NCBI GenBank assembly: GCA_947184155.2
Contig: CAMXCT020004079.1
Span: 75,453 to 139,452, forward strand
DNA length: 64,000 bases
Reading direction: 5' to 3'
Source of the DNA: Cladocopium goreaui
Lineage: Eukaryota; Sar; Dinophyceae; Suessiales; Symbiodiniaceae
Positions 19,036-32,133 of this stretch are shown piece after piece. Made by a program: the position numbers and the translations under genes. Under the pieces are notes generated by a model. The model had not been told where the DNA came from and searched no databases. It worked only from the letters and a program-made list of their open reading frames with translations. Position 1 is the first letter of the stretch. Every line of letters begins with the position of its first letter.

Positions 19036-21120
19036 GAATTACTGGGATTTTATATCTACAAATGCTGGTTTTCCCATGAATATGGATCTCGGATCCCCCT
19101 TTAGATCGGATCTTGGAAATTCAACTTCCACAACGGCGCCACAGGTTCGGCCCGATTGCTGAGGTGCCAGGGCACCTGGTGGCCCCGGGGATCGCCACAC
19201 AGATGCTGGCAGGGGATAGGTCAATATGTGCAGCGCCAAACATCCGACGAAAACCACCGCCCGCTGTGAAAAACCTCGCCAGGTGGGAATGCATTGGAAC
19301 TTAGACAAGGCACGGCCAGTAGATTTCACTGGCTTCAAACGTTGGAGTTTCAACATGTTTAAAGCACCAACGATGAATATAAACCGATAAGCTGCTGATA
19401 ATCCCCAAGAACTGATGCTATCCTCAGAACGGCTTGAGTCTGGATTCAAAGGTCGAGAAAAAAAATCGAAGAAAAAACCGAAGATCTTCAGTTTCTCGGA
19501 TGAAAGCTTTGAAAATTGTCAATGAATCTACGGTTGATGAATGAAATCCTTCAATTTTGTTGCTGATATCCCCATGTTCATCCAGAGACATCCCTCTGTT
19601 GGCAGTCAAGCCGCTATTTTTTCTCGTTCCTGGACTCCTAATATAACATGAAATCATCAATTTTGAGTGAAATCCTCATTTTGGTGAGTAAAATCCACAT
19701 GTTGCCATGTTTCACAGCATTTTCATCCTCTTCCCAGACCTTGGTGGCATCAGCTCAGGACCTGGGATGGTGCCTTCATCGAATGAAGAAAATTCTGATG
19801 GATGTTTCATGGATGTAGAAAAAAATCATCATTTGAATGAATCATGGAGATTGTTTATATGTTTCATGGCTGTGTTACGAGTGATTTTTTGACATGAATT
19901 GGGGGTTCATCCTGGCCCTTTGCCACACACCGAACTTTCAAAGTTGACCCAGCATGGAGAGATGTTTCAGAAATGGATGGTTTGAGACAGAATAGCTGAT
20001 GCTACCATCCAAAGCGGTTATAGAACTAACAGTGATGGATTTGATGATTTGTCCTTTTCTTTCGTGGCTTCCTTTTGCAAGCCGCATCGATTTCAGGTTG
20101 ATGCACTCTATAAGCTTCACAACTCACAGCTTGAAAAACAACGCGGTTTAGTGATTAAAAAAACAAAAGTCTCAAGTTTCATCAGTCCATATGACAGCCA
20201 GGCTTGACACAAAAGTGCGATCATCCCGCATCGTCACAGGAGGGATCCTCCATTCGGAATGAGCAATGCGACTTGGCACAGACCCATGGCTGACCCTAAG
20301 CGATGCTTAGTAAAGAGAATCAATGACTGTACTTTGACCAGACGCTTAGTCAAATTTCCAAGAAAATTCACCTTAGCTATTGAATGTCATTGTGAGCGAA
20401 CATATATATATAATTATACATATACATACAGTTTATACATATGTGTATTCATTACCATCCTCAATTTGACTCTTGTTTACCAGGGCGACGATACCTTGAT
20501 TGACAGTCACTAATATAGCACCATGATTGAGTGCATAAGTATTTTAATGATGAAAATAATGTTCAAAATATCATCATGATAGTCATACTGGTTTTGATCT
20601 TTCCCCCCTCATTGGGTTTATTTTATGAGAGGAAGTGTGTAACCCATTTGCGTGTTTATGCGGCTGAGTAATAAACCTACTCAAACCATTCACATTGAAC
20701 TCTCCCTGGATTACTACTAGATCTATTAAGTGGTCCCACAAAATTGTGGGCATGTGATAGTGTATTCCCACTGATCATTAGTTATATCATTCTTTTTGAT
20801 GGCCAACTTCCTTTGTATCCCCATTTGCAGTTGTATATACCCTTATGTTTGATGGTAAAAACTCTATTTTGTTAGGATGTCCATTGCCATCTAACAGTTA
20901 TACCCCGTTTTAATGATCCCCCATTTGCAGTTCTTGTTCAATTAGAGCTTGATGATATATTTTCTATGTCATGATTAAGCCCCTATTTGATGATTTAGCC
21001 GCATGTGTTCCTGGTAAACACCACACCACATTGCTTGTTATATCTGTGTTTTCCTATAGAAAAAATGTTTGTACGCAAATGCTTCGACAGATACCATCTT
21101 ATACCCCTCATGTTTGACAG
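19036..21120. other. intergenic or intronic stretch
   Basis: A GC-richer patch at 19100-19310 has open frames on both strands (minus frame 19039-19449, 136 codons) without a recognisable domain. The rest is AT-rich with the recurring phrase CCCCATTTGCAGTT (20820, 20920; also 5905), suggesting another dispersed element. Confidence 0.35.
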
Positions 21121-21266
21121 TGCCATGGTATCAACATGAATTTTGGGTGTATATACTATGGTAAACCAGCCTTTTAATACTATACTATGTTATACAATCA
21201 ACAAATTATTAACATGGTATTGGCGTCGATATACCCAAAATTCATGTTAATACTATGGTATAGCAT
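21121..21266. repeat. 145-bp inverted-repeat element
   Basis: The left arm (ATCAACATGAATTTTGGGTG) and the right arm (the inverse, with small differences, 21229-21265) flank an AT-rich middle. It looks like a MITE. Confidence 0.65.
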
Positions 21267-21776
21267 CATTTTTTATTGTCCCCTCTTGTTGATGGTGTTT
21301 ATTGTCCCCTCTTTTGTTGGGATGTCCCTTAGCATTTACCCCTCAGCAAATTAACATAGACCCCAGAGACCCTGCCAGGTAGGGGTTGAAAGATGAGTTT
21401 CAACTAAAAATACATGATTTTCAGAGTCAACAAGTAAATTTACCAGAGTGTAACTGTTGTTAGTTTAGGGATAGCTAATACGATCAATAGATATAGATGT
21501 CTATATATATATATACATACATCATATATCATATATATCATTACAAACAATAGATATTATTTGTAGAGATAGATATAGCATTACTGGTTCATTGCTGGCT
21601 CCTTATTACTAACAATAGATATACCATTTGAATACCCTATGGTAACAGTTAGCCCCTGTAAAATGTGCCTCGCTCCAGGTGACCCCGACCTCTTTGAAGC
21701 GGCCTCGCAGGTAGGTGAGCTGCCCAACGTCCGCACGCCTGGCTTTGCGGACGTTTTGGGGGATTTCTTTGGGATT

Positions 21777-21905
21777 TACCCTCTGGTTATTTAACGGTTA
21801 TTTAACCATGGAAAATGGCCCATGTATAAATGTTTTTGATGATTCATGATGATTTCCCTTTTAAAATGGTGATTTTCCATAGCTACGTTAAATAGCCAGC
21901 GCGTA
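21777..21905. mobile_element. diverged TA-flanked MITE, family 1
   Basis: The left end TACCCTCTGGTTATTTAAC is intact; the right end is degraded (TTAAATAGCCAGCGCGTA). Confidence 0.55.
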
Positions 21906-22259
21906 TGGATGACTTATAAATGGTAATGGTGATGTGTATATATATATATGTATATATTAGTTGGTTTGTACATGATATATAAATGATATGAAATAGTGTT
22001 TTTGGGAAACCTAGTAGTTATTGATGAATAAATGATTTGATTTTATGTTTTAATAATTTGATCATATATGTGGTGTATATATTTTTGGATTGCTGTATAT
22101 AACCCCAACTAACTTTATATATATATACGGATAAATTATAACGACCTCACTACGACCTCACTGGAATCATGAATAGTAAGGGGAATCATCCCCAAATAGC
22201 CTTTTTTTTAGGTGAGTGAAATATTTTAATTTACCCAGAATCATGGTAATGGTGATATC

Positions 22260-22359
22260 GGGGTTTCCTAAAATAGGGGTACACCCAAATCATCCATGTT
22301 AATGTTATTGTCCATTACAAACCATCTATTTTGGGGTACCCCCATTTATGGAAACCTCC
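22260..22359. mobile_element. MITE family 2, copy 2
   Basis: The left end GGGTTTCCTAAAATAGGGG and TACACCCAAAT are inverted at the right end (GGTACCCCCATTTATGGAAA). Same size and ends as 16445-16545. Confidence 0.7.
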
Positions 22360-22379
22360 ATGTATAGATATGGTGATAG

Positions 22380-22570
22380 TATATATATATATAAATAAAT
22401 AAATAAATAAATAAATGATGTACCAGTAGTACAGCACAAGGCGGTGGCGGAAGTTTCAAAAATAGGAAACCTATAGGAGAGGTAGATAGATAGATAGATA
22501 GATAGAAGATAGATAGGTAGGTAGGTAGGTAGAGAGTCAGAGAAAGAGAGAGAAAGAGAGGAGACCTCAA
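22380..22570. repeat. microsatellite cluster (TATA, AAAT, AGAT, AGGT)
   Basis: Runs of TA, AAAT, AGAT, AGGT and AGAG. It is enclosed in the inverted repeat 22421-22687, whose left arm lies between the AAAT and AGAT runs. Confidence 0.9.
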
Positions 22571-22687
22571 GCACCTTTCGGTCCATCAGTGGATTCGCTC
22601 TGCCATCCCGGATTCACAACAACCAATCTCTCCTATAGGTTTCCTATTTTTGAAACTTCCGCCACCGCCTTGTGCGGTACTACTGGT
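22421..22687. repeat. inverted repeat with 60-bp arms
   Basis: Left arm 22421-22483 (TACCAGTAGTACAGCACAAG, then GGCGGTGGCGG, GGAAACCTATAGGAGAGGT). The right arm at 22628-22687 is its inverse with few changes. The right arm plus its flank (TCGGTCCATCAGTGGATTCG) recurs inverted at 37785-37905, so it is a dispersed element. Confidence 0.8.
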
Positions 22688-22751
22688 AAAACCTACTATT
22701 TGGGAGATGGTTTATTATTGTTTTGACCTTTTTTCACATGTTTTTTGCCAT

Positions 22752-22890
22752 GATCAGATGTCAGTTCCACCCCGATTTCCTGCCCAACTGGATCGATTCC
22801 AAGGTGCACTGCCATAGTCCTCGCGATGTGAGCATCGAGTCGCCTGGGCCACCCCCCAACGGTCCCAACGCGAACGGGTGCCTTGGAAAC
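22752..22890 (+). CDS. possible exon, unrecognised
   Basis: A GC-rich island reading CQFHPDFLPNWIDSKVHCHS then PRDVSIESPGPPPNGPNANG. Codon composition differs from the AT-rich flanks and it follows an AG. No domain was recognised and no neighbouring exon could be joined to it. Confidence 0.35.
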
Positions 22891-22980
22891 CACTGGGGAA
22901 ACGGGCGGTTAAAGGATTTTTATGGATTTTGTTGGGGTTGCCAGAAGGGCTGGATTTTTGTTGATGATACCTTTCAGTAA

Positions 22981-25940
22981 TCAAACATGTTTGATTACCA
23001 GCAGGCACCTGTTTGTTGACCCAAGTTCTCCGCTTGGTATTTGGGAAAAAGCAGGCTTGGGGGATGACTCTTTGGTTTCATGAGGATGGGAATCATAGGT
23101 CAGAAGTGCGTTCCGCGTCTTGACCCTGTCACCATGCACAAAAGAGTCAAAAGTTCTTCACATTCTGCAAGTGCAGGACCATCAGTGTATCAGCCCATTT
23201 ACGTCTTGTTTGGTCGCTTAATGGGTCAACTCCATTTTCATCTTGGCAAGTCTCATATGTCCATATATGTCCTGCCATACATCGGATTCACTCGGGGAAC
23301 CCTCTTAAAAAGACCCACTTTTTGATAGCGGGCATCCCCTTCTTACCATCTTCATCTGGATCTTAGGCCTGGTGCTTCGTCAGAAAGGCCCAACTCCACA
23401 ACGAGCGGTGGTCGATGGTTCCCTCAAGATTGGGGCAGCAAAATATGGGGCTGAAACCATGTGAAACCATCAAAACTAGAGGAACTAGAGATATTTTACC
23501 AACACATCCCCTAGCAACTGGATGGCTAACTTAATCCTTGGGTTTTTTGCGAACTAAATGGAAGATAACCATAACCAGCAAAAGATTAATTCTTTGTGGA
23601 CTATGAAAGATTGACCATGAACAATAAATGAGAGTATCATGGGAGTAAACCCAGCCATCAACCTAGCATTTGGAGATGGTTCATACATGTTTATACCCAT
23701 TTGTGGTCATATTGGGGGATGGTTTATGCTTTGGTGTTTACGACAATGCCCGAGTTTCTTGCAGTTTGACTAAGAAAAATGGCGATCCCAGGCTTAAGCA
23801 GGATTTTGATGTCCTAAAGTCATCCCAAAAATGGGATACCCCGTTTTTGGACAGATTCATAGTGTTGGGACACTGCCAGATTCCAGGACTCCATGTTTGA
23901 CGGATCCATGTTTGAGTTGCGTCGATGACCAGGTTCTCCACGTTTTCATCTACTAAAGCTTCATTGAATCCGTGCAAAAAAAGACACCATTCATGCAAGA
24001 AAACCTCATCTTATTCATTATTTTTTGGCCATATTAAATCTAATCAATCAGTATAAATCCTCTTCAATACAATCCTCATCAAAAAAGAGCTTCCAGGTTT
24101 ATCCATGCCACGCTAAGTGAATCTATCTTCGGCTTGCCTTCAGGTCAGGTATGGCCGAGGCTATCTCCAAGACTATTGCCAGTATTGAGGCAACCACCAC
24201 GACCGATTTCAGGGAGTTCCAGTCGTGTTGGTTTATGAAATTAACCAACAATTTTATGTTGATAAAAATTTTGAGGGTATATAATCTGGAATACTATGGG
24301 AGAATGAGATTATATCGCGATATCATATGGAAACCGTAGAAAACAAGGTGTAACCAAAAAGCTAATGGGAATAAAATGGGTATCGGATATTTTACAATGG
24401 GATATACCAAGCCAACAATATGGAAATTTGGGTGTGGCTCAAAATAGAGGATTTACTCCCTACCGCCATCATGATGTTGAAAATCAACATGACCCGGTGG
24501 ATTTATAGGAGAATTGCAGCGTTGATACCGTTGTAAGTAAGGCAGAAGTATGATATTATTATTCTGCAAACCCATTCAAAAAAAGTGAGGTTTATGGCAT
24601 ATCCACCAGGAAACCCTCGTTTCAACAAACTTCTGAATCAACTTAAACTTCACTTGCCTCCCGCTAGATTGCTTTAACAAACCAAAATGATCGGTGATTT
24701 ACCTCGATGATCTACCAACCGCAAGTCAGGGACAGAATGAAAATACAGTGGGATATCGACCGAGAAACCAAACCAGGATGTAAAAAAAAACTATATCAGG
24801 ATGTATCCACCATAAACCTTGCGGACCCACCTATCGGCCAGTCTATGGTAAAGTATTGGAGCACCTTCCAAAGTGCCAAAATGATGGAAAAAATATATGT
24901 ATTCTGTGGTTTCTTGGAGTGCCATGTTAAATCTGCAATCTTTAGCACTTAGTTTGGCAGAATCTAAGCACACAGCTTATCTTCCAGTAAGACCCTTGTG
25001 CAAAAATGGAGTCCTTCAAATGACAAAGCTACAGAAATTGTCGACAGGTTTGCCTGTCTCAGAAATTGTAGTCCATCTAATCCATCAATCCATGGTCAAT
25101 CCGAAATACCCATGGATCATTTCTATATATCCCATTGTACTATGTCTCCGATTTTAAGAAATTATATTGGATTGTACTATATCTCCATTTTAGATATATA
25201 TCCCATTATACCATACTACATCATATTTATTGGATTCTTTTCCCTCAATTCCCTTAGTGTTTTGCAGCCGCCAGGATTCCATGAACCTCCCGTCCTGGCT
25301 GAAACAGATTCGCCACTAATTCGTCCGCGCCACAAGACGTAGCGCGAAGTCAATTCGGTCGGTAGCGCGCCACAAGATGTGGCTCCTCTGGGGGTGTCCC
25401 GGTGTTGTGGAAATAATATACTTGTGTAGATATATGGACATATATACAAATATCAAAATACATCCACATATAGCTATACAGATATTGTATTATCTTTATC
25501 TACATACATGTATATATATATATACATATAATATATATATACATATATATATATATTTTACATATATATGTAATACATATATATATATAATACATATTTA
25601 TACATGTAGTTGTGATATTATGAATCTGGCCATAAGACCGAGTAGTGGCAAAACCACCGGTTCATTGGGATCCTTCCAGGTATGCCAATGACCCAAAATG
25701 AGCCGTGAAAAAGGCAAGGTTTTTTGGGTGACAGGTTGAGCTGGGTCAATGTGGCCGGAAAGAAGGCTGTGCTAAACATGGCCTAAACATCAACTGTTAG
25801 AAATGGATGTTGCCCAGATTTGACCAAGCAAGATCGGGGATGTAGCTAGAAATCGGATTTTGATAGCTAGCTGGGTTGAAGTCTCAAAATAGATGGGTCT
25901 CCAGTGCAGAAATTGAGCATCGGACATGGTTCATAGAGGT
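22981..25940. other. AT-rich stretch, no firm gene
   Basis: It holds scattered short GC-richer patches: 23100-23160, 24150-24230 (MAEAISKTIASIEATTTTDF) and 25627-25680 (RPSSGKTTGS, faintly P-loop-like). Also AT microsatellites at 25500-25610. None has enough support to call a gene. Confidence 0.35.
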
Positions 25941-26082
25941 TGCGCAACAAGACAACGGGATGGCTTGAAACGAAAGGCCAGGAAATTGTGCCCAACAATT
26001 TGAGCCGTGTCCTGAAATCAGAAGCCGTTTGGCTGGCGACGGGTTCCTCCACTTTCCCTTGTGTGGTGCTCCAGTATGGTTG
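25941..26082 (+). CDS. possible terminal exon, unrecognised
   Basis: Plus frame NKTTGWLETKGQEIVPNNLS, then RVLKSEAVWLATGSSTFPC, VVLQYG and TGA. No ATG in this stretch, so it would need an upstream exon. A minus frame (25884-26240) is also open. Unassigned. Confidence 0.3.
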
Positions 26083-27011
26083 ACCACAGAGGCAGGAGCA
26101 CCATCTTGAAGATCCCCAAGCATTCTACGTACTAAACAAGATGATGGCCTGATTCTTTGCATATTTGGAGACTCACTTGAAAGATGATTCACCAGAAAAG
26201 GTTGACAAGTAAACACGGTAGAAAAGCTGATTCTCTCCATCTCCCAGAAATGTCATCCGTCTATCATGATGTTTATCCCCATCCTCATTTATTAAATCAT
26301 GAAACAACACGTTGAGTTCATATTATTTCACTGGGCTATTCAAAATAGTATTCAATTGTTAGTTCTTGATATTATCCAATGTATAACAAAGACATAATTT
26401 CTAAAAAGCACTTTTTCACTATCTTATCATAACCGTGGAATATTATCCATTCTCCATCATCACCAGTTGGACTATCAATGGGGTATGCGCCCCTAACGGT
26501 GTCGATATGTTGCTCTTATTGTCCAGATATTATCAATTGAGTGGATTGATATTATTAACCATTAACCATTAGTAACCACTATATTAACCATAGCAGTAAA
26601 CATATTATGAACCATTAACCAATTCTCGAATGAATGGTAGATACTGTGAGATATCTTGGATTCTCCCGCACACCAAGGTCATAACATTTCTAGAATTGCC
26701 CCGGAAAAAAAAAACTTCACCATCCGCTATTTGTGGGGGATGCCCCAAAGAGATCCGTATTCTGACAATGATAGAATTGATTTCCAGTTATTTTGGGATA
26801 TTGCTATCATTGAAACAATACTGTAATTCTTATGGGATACTATTTTCAATTATTTTCCAATTATTACCTATTGCTATGGTTGCTCACTATTACCTTATAC
26901 ACAAGAATTCCAGCTATCATCCCCAATATATCAATATGATCCATTACCCTTGGGTAATCAAATATGGCTAGCTCGAAAATCCTCATTTAGTTCGGTGATT
27001 GTCCCACATCT

Positions 27012-27042
<31 letters not shown>

Positions 27043-27063
27043 GTATGTACATATATATATATG

Positions 27064-27094
<31 letters not shown>

Positions 27095-28190
27095 GTGTGT
27101 ATATATATATGTATGTATATATATATGTATATGTATATATGTATATATACATTGTATGCCTGTTTGGTTCAGGGGTCTAGCCATGTTTGATGACACCCGA
27201 AGGTAATACTACTGATATCTTCCCCATTCTATTCCCATGAAATACCCCGATAATACCACCATATTGTTGTTGAAAAATGCACATGTTTGATCATGTTTGA
27301 TGATTAAATTTGTTGAGTCCCTACTGTTGATGCTTTACTCCCTATGGTTTGTTGCCAAAGAAATCTCCCGTTGATGGTTCAATTCGCCATGCCGCTATCC
27401 AGGCGATAGCCAGGATGCCTATGAATTTCGCCTACTCCCAGTGTCCTGGCTCGGGATGGGAGTAGAATCCCACGAAACAGTGGTAAAATCATGTCTGGTT
27501 GGTGGTTTGGAACATGAATTTTATGACTTTCCATTCAGTTGGGAATAGTCACCCCAACTGACGAACTCATATTTTTCAGAGGGGTAGGTATACCACCAAC
27601 CAGATGTTCTATCTGGACTGAATGGAAATCGAGGGAGTGGGCTTCTTCAACCACACTCCTGGGAGCCAGGCGATTTGACCAAAAATGCAGTTAGAAAGCC
27701 AACCATCATGATCGTGCTATGGGATATACTAGGACAACCTCCCCCAGGCCAGTGACTCCCCATGACCAGTAGCAGGAGGGCACCGTTTTCGGATGAGCCA
27801 CAACATCCTGAATCTCAAGAGATGTCAAGAAGAAATCACTCATTGAACCCAAGAAATCAGGTGTGGGACTCTTGAGATTTCTTGCCAAGTATCTTCACTT
27901 GGCGTTCTGTCTTGAGCAGAGTCAGCGGGTTGACAGCATTGCGTCACCAGTTTTCATATGTGTGCTTTACATCACCTACTGAAAACTTTTGATACTCAAC
28001 AGTATTTTGTGGACATAGTCTCCAGTGACCATCATTCAATCACCGGAATCTTCCAGAAATCCTAGGAAAATTCTATCCAAAATCTGTTTCCCGAATGCGT
28101 AGCAAAGGGTTCTCCTTTGTCTTTGTGGGACCGGGGGGTGGTGTGCTCGCTTCAAGGCTGTCCAACCGCAACAATTCGCAACGAAGGCGG
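26083..28190. other. AT-rich stretch with TA/TG microsatellite
   Basis: A TATA/TATG microsatellite at 27015-27160 is enclosed by GGTAATCAAATATGGCTAGC (26953-26972) and, inverted, CTAGCCATGTTTGATGACACC (27177-27197), again MITE-like ends. No gene is supported. Confidence 0.45.
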
Positions 28191-28560
28191 TCTGGCTGTG
28201 TCGCTGGCAATGCGTTGTTTTGCGTGGCAGGCGTGGCACTTTGTGACATCAGACGTGTGTGATCATGCGTCGGTATTTTTGGTGTGACAGGCGCAATATT
28301 TTTGAATGGTCTTGATAGGATGACTTTCATCTTTCGTAGTACGCGCAGCACGTAAAATGTTGATGTCCATGTTTCGTAGCAGGCGCAACACTTTAGACGT
28401 GTGATGTTGCACATTGTTTGCAAATCGCCTTGGACCTGCAGCGTCAAGTGCAGACAATGTGAAAACGTATGGCGGGCGCACGAGTGTCACTTTTCGCGGC
28501 AGGTGCAGTACTTGGGACACCTGCAGTATAAAGTGTGTTTGCAGTTTACGCTTGCCCCAT
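28190..28560 (+). repeat. dispersed repeat of about 45 bp (GCGTGGCAGGCGTGGCACTT type), cluster 1
   Basis: Copies at about 28217, 28287, 28375 and 28495 share TGGCAGGCG(T/C)(G/A)GCACTTT followed by variable bases and an ACGTG or GACAT word. All six frames stay fairly open because the repeat lacks stop codons. Further clusters at 43605, 47150, 49925 and 52449. Confidence 0.65.
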
Positions 28561-28679
28561 TGGTGCGGCCGCCCGGGGTGCCATGTTGCACCGGTCTTTC
28601 GTGCCATGTCGCGTGACGCGATATTTGGTCAAGCTGCAACGGCGATGAACAGATTGGCAACGGCATTCAACTCTCAACA

Positions 28680-29110
28680 TTCGAAACTCTACACTCAAGA
28701 CTTTTAAAGTTCACAACTTACATGCCGCACTCTACACTACACACTGCACAATCTACACTTCACACTCTACGCTTTAACTTCCACACTACACTCTGGACCC
28801 CCCATTTCCACTTTTTACACTCCATACTCTACCCTGTACATTCCACACACTACATTCTACACTCCACAATCTGTGCTCTACACTCCACACTCTAGACTCT
28901 ATACTTCATACTCCATACTCTAGACTCGACACTTCACACTCTAGGCTTTACACTTCACACCATGCACTCCTGACTCCACACTCCCCCACTCCACACTGCA
29001 TAGTCTACACTCTGCATTCTCCACTTTCCACTCCACACTCTACACTCCCCAGTCCCCACTCCACACTGTACGCTGTATCTACACTTTGCATTCCACACTT
29101 TACACTCTCC
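28680..29110 (+). repeat. ACACTCTACACTCC minisatellite, array 1
   Basis: Degenerate 7-mer-based units (CACTCTA, CACTCCA, CACTTTA). The same minisatellite, 1.1 kb long, occurs at 52570-53670, also directly after the 45-bp repeat. Confidence 0.85.
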
Positions 29111-29230
29111 ACCCAAAATTGCACAGTCTCAATGGTATGGTGCAAGGGGAAGAATTTGCAAGTCTGTTGCAAGTAGTCGCTTTGGAAAAGCGTCTTAGGT
29201 CATGTGCATTCGGGTCCGTGGTTTGGATCA

Positions 29231-29371
29231 GGTTCTTTTGTGCAGGGAAATTTCACCACCACCCGCAGGATCTGGAGGTTGTGTACCTTGTCCTGGTGAA
29301 AAACACTTTTATCCATGTTGAAGATCCACAGCCCACTGGCGGAGGCCCACGGATGCAACCCGACACGGGTG
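29231..29371 (+). CDS. probable exon, unrecognised
   Basis: An open, GC-richer segment with HPQDLEVVYLVLVKNTFIHV then EDPQPTGGGPRMQPDT. It is bounded by TCAG|G and by a strong donor GTGAGA after CACGG. The frame remains open to 29481. No domain was recognised. It follows the minisatellite directly. Confidence 0.45.
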
Positions 29372-29755
29372 AGAAAAACCTGTTGGTTGATGATTGGTTG
29401 GAGAATTCTACGATTCTCATCACCCATGAACTGGGAAGCTCCTTTAGCCTAACTGTACCAAAGGATGACAGACGGTTTTGAACACTGTTCAAACGGAAAT
29501 GTTGATTCATTATATAGTTTATCTGGCTGGTGGTTTCAAATATGTATTATGATCAAGCATATCAATGACGAACTTCTTCCCTGGGGAAGGCACCACTAAG
29601 TTCCAGCAGTGGCCTGGTACCCTAAGTTGCCGGAAACTGTGTTCCTAGCGCGTTTGACTCGCAATTTTACGGGAATATATCGGAGATATGATGTAGATTT
29701 TTTCTGGTCAAAGGAAGTTTAGAAGTCTAAACTCCGCGATACCGGCAGTGCAAAT

Positions 29756-30090
29756 GTGACAACAATACATCATCACAACAATATGTCATAAGATCAATAC
29801 ACCACCACAACAAAACATCACCACAAAAATACATCACCACAACAATGCATTATCAAAATAACATCACCTTAACAATACATCAGCACAACAATACATTATC
29901 ACACCAGCACATCATCACAACAATACAAATCACAACAACAATGCATCGCCACAACAATGCATCATCACAACAATACACCCTTACAACAATACATCATGAC
30001 ACCAATGCATCATAACAGCAATACATCACTTTAATAATGCTTCACCATAACAATACATCACTACGAGAATACATCACCACAACAATACAA
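29756..30090 (+). repeat. ACATCACCACAACAAT minisatellite
   Basis: About 20 degenerate units of 14-17 bp. It is followed by GAAGAGAGTAGAG-type units at 30100-30215, which recur at 30530-30640. Confidence 0.85.
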
Positions 30091-30215
30091 CAATGGAATG
30101 TAAAGAGAGCAGCAGAGATGTGAAGAGAGTAGAGGTGTGCAGAGAGCAGAGAGAAGTGCAGAAAGTAGAGAAGTGAAAAGAGTAGAGAAGTGACGAGAGC
30201 AGAGATGTGAAAAAG

Positions 30216-31500
30216 TAGACAAGGTTATGTTTGGAGGGTAGGAATCACACGAAACCCTATGTTTTCTCGCATAAAGTGGCTCTCAGCGTCGATGTGGGGA
30301 ACCTTGTTTGTGCGACAGGTGTTGCTTTCGTTCGTTTTGCGCTCGGACGCGTCCTCCACTGTAAAGTTGAGTTCAGGTGTGCTGATTGCAGTGGAATGGC
30401 TGCATCCATGTTGTTGATTGCCGCGGGAATCGAGGTAGTTGTTTTGTGATTTGCAGGTATTTGCAGGCCAGTGATTGCAGATCGCAATGGGCTTGCTGCG
30501 TCAAAGTGATGTTTGGAGGGTAGGAATCGCACGGGAAGTGAAGAGAGTAGGGCACTGAAGAAAGTAGGAAACAGAAGGGAAACAGCAGTGAAGAGAGTAG
30601 GGGGGCGAAGAGAGTAGGGAAAGAATTTTGTCAGGAGAGCAGAGTGGGTCAGGTCGCAGGCTCCTGAGCTGTCAACAAGAAACAGGCTATCAAGATTCAG
30701 AGATGACAACCGCAAACCGGATGGAGAGAAAGTGCGAAAGTGCCATTATCAGAAGAGGAAGTTGAAAGAGAAATGTCAGCAAGAAAACAGACGTCCAGAC
30801 AAACAGCAGGCAACAGGAAGGGTTGTCAAGATTCAAAGATGACAAGCGCAAGCCAGATCAAGAGACAGTGAAATCATCAGACAAAGATGCCGAAAGCAGG
30901 AAATGTCAAGGACCAAGACTTGCAAGAGATCACGGAGTCAACAACCGTGCCAGCCAGGCAGGCAGGGGCCGTTCCTATGGGCTCTTCCTTGTCTTTTTCG
31001 GCTTTTCCCTCTCTCGAAACTTCAGTCACCCGGCTTGCCCGGGCTCTACTTGGAATGATGGCATCTATAAATCAGCAAAATGACTTTCGGTTCATTTGAG
31101 AAGCTGATCATTGCCATTGAAGTTGCCGTTTTTTGGTGCAAATGCTTCGCCCAACGCGAATGTCCAACGCATGTGTGTCTGAAAATGGCATCTACGTATG
31201 GCAAGTTTACTAGAGGGAATGATGGCAAACCATGGAACCCCTTATTTTCAGACAAAGCCAAGGTGCAGGTCTATTGATATGATTTTCAGCCGTCCAGCCT
31301 TTGCATTTTCACATTTGGACGATGTGATGTAATATTTTGACAGTGGCACTCATGCCTTCTGCTCCCATCGGCCAGGCTGCAGTGCCAGATCGCTTATTGA
31401 TCTATATTTCCCAGATAATCCATAGTTTATTGTGACATTCTCTAGGTCATCTCGGATAAGTCTGAAAATTGTGACTTAGATTCTCATGATTTTTTTAGAA
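30216..31500. other. unassigned stretch
   Basis: GTTTGGAGGGTAGGAATC occurs twice (about 30230 and 30510), each beside a GAGAGTAG minisatellite. Open frames at 30230-30450 and 30823-31083 show no recognisable domain. Confidence 0.3.
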
Positions 31501-31800
31501 CTGATTGAATACCTCCTTGTTGGTGAAATCTATCAAATCCTGGTGTTTCTTGGTTATTCATCCCCATGTTGATCGTGCGTTCGACGAAAGGACGAAGGCG
31601 GAAAAAGTCAGCCCCCCCATGCCTGACTTTTGGAGCGCATCAGCCAGAAGGCTGGGTGGTCCATGGATACCTGGGGATGTGAACCATCGAAATTGGTCTT
31701 TCACCAACATAATTGGATATATTGGGGTAAACCCAATAAAGAACCATGGTCGGCAACTATCATCCCCAAATTGTAGGTTATTATTGGTTTCCCCGCATTA

Positions 31801-32130
31801 ATGAATACTCATGATGATCAAACATTGAGTTTTAAAGATGTTTATCTTTCAATTAATGCGGACCAAAAACGGAGATACAAGCAACAATTGTGAGTTTACC
31901 AACAATTCATGCAATTGTACACCAATGATTTGCTGGTTTCAAAACATATGTCTATCTTCAACCCTAGAGATGGGATGATTCTACTGACATATTTTTCAGT
32001 GGTTGGCTCAGCCACCAAGCAGTTACCAATTCCTTTGGGATTACAATCGCCCCACTTTGGCCAGCCAAGCAGATGGGATGCGGCCATCATTTCGGATTTC
32101 TATGATCTGCCGTTAGTGGAAGAAGTCTAA
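31801..32130 (+). pseudogene. decayed coding block with in-frame UGA, unrecognised
   Basis: One frame runs from ATG 31801 to TAA 32128-32130, broken only by a TGA at 31891-31893. Both sides look coding: TLSFKDVYLSINADQKRRYK before and YQQFMQLYTNDLLVSKHMSI after, then SRWDAAIISDFYDLPLVEE. The AT-rich codon use differs from the PPR and ABC exons. The simplest reading is a lost Trp codon (TGG to TGA) in a dead gene. I do not recognise the protein; a viral or element origin is possible but unproven. Confidence 0.4.
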
Positions 32131-32133
32131 CAA

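Noticed and set aside
25627-25680. P-loop-like RPSSGKTTGS
   Set aside because: Too short, with no Walker B or other ABC/GTPase motif around it, in AT-rich sequence with a microsatellite.
26950-27196. Frames of Tyr, Ile and Met on both strands
   Set aside because: Translation of a TATA/TATG microsatellite.
28680-30090. Possible CRISPR-like array (regular short repeats)
   Set aside because: The units are degenerate head-to-tail minisatellite words without unique spacers, in a eukaryotic nuclear context.
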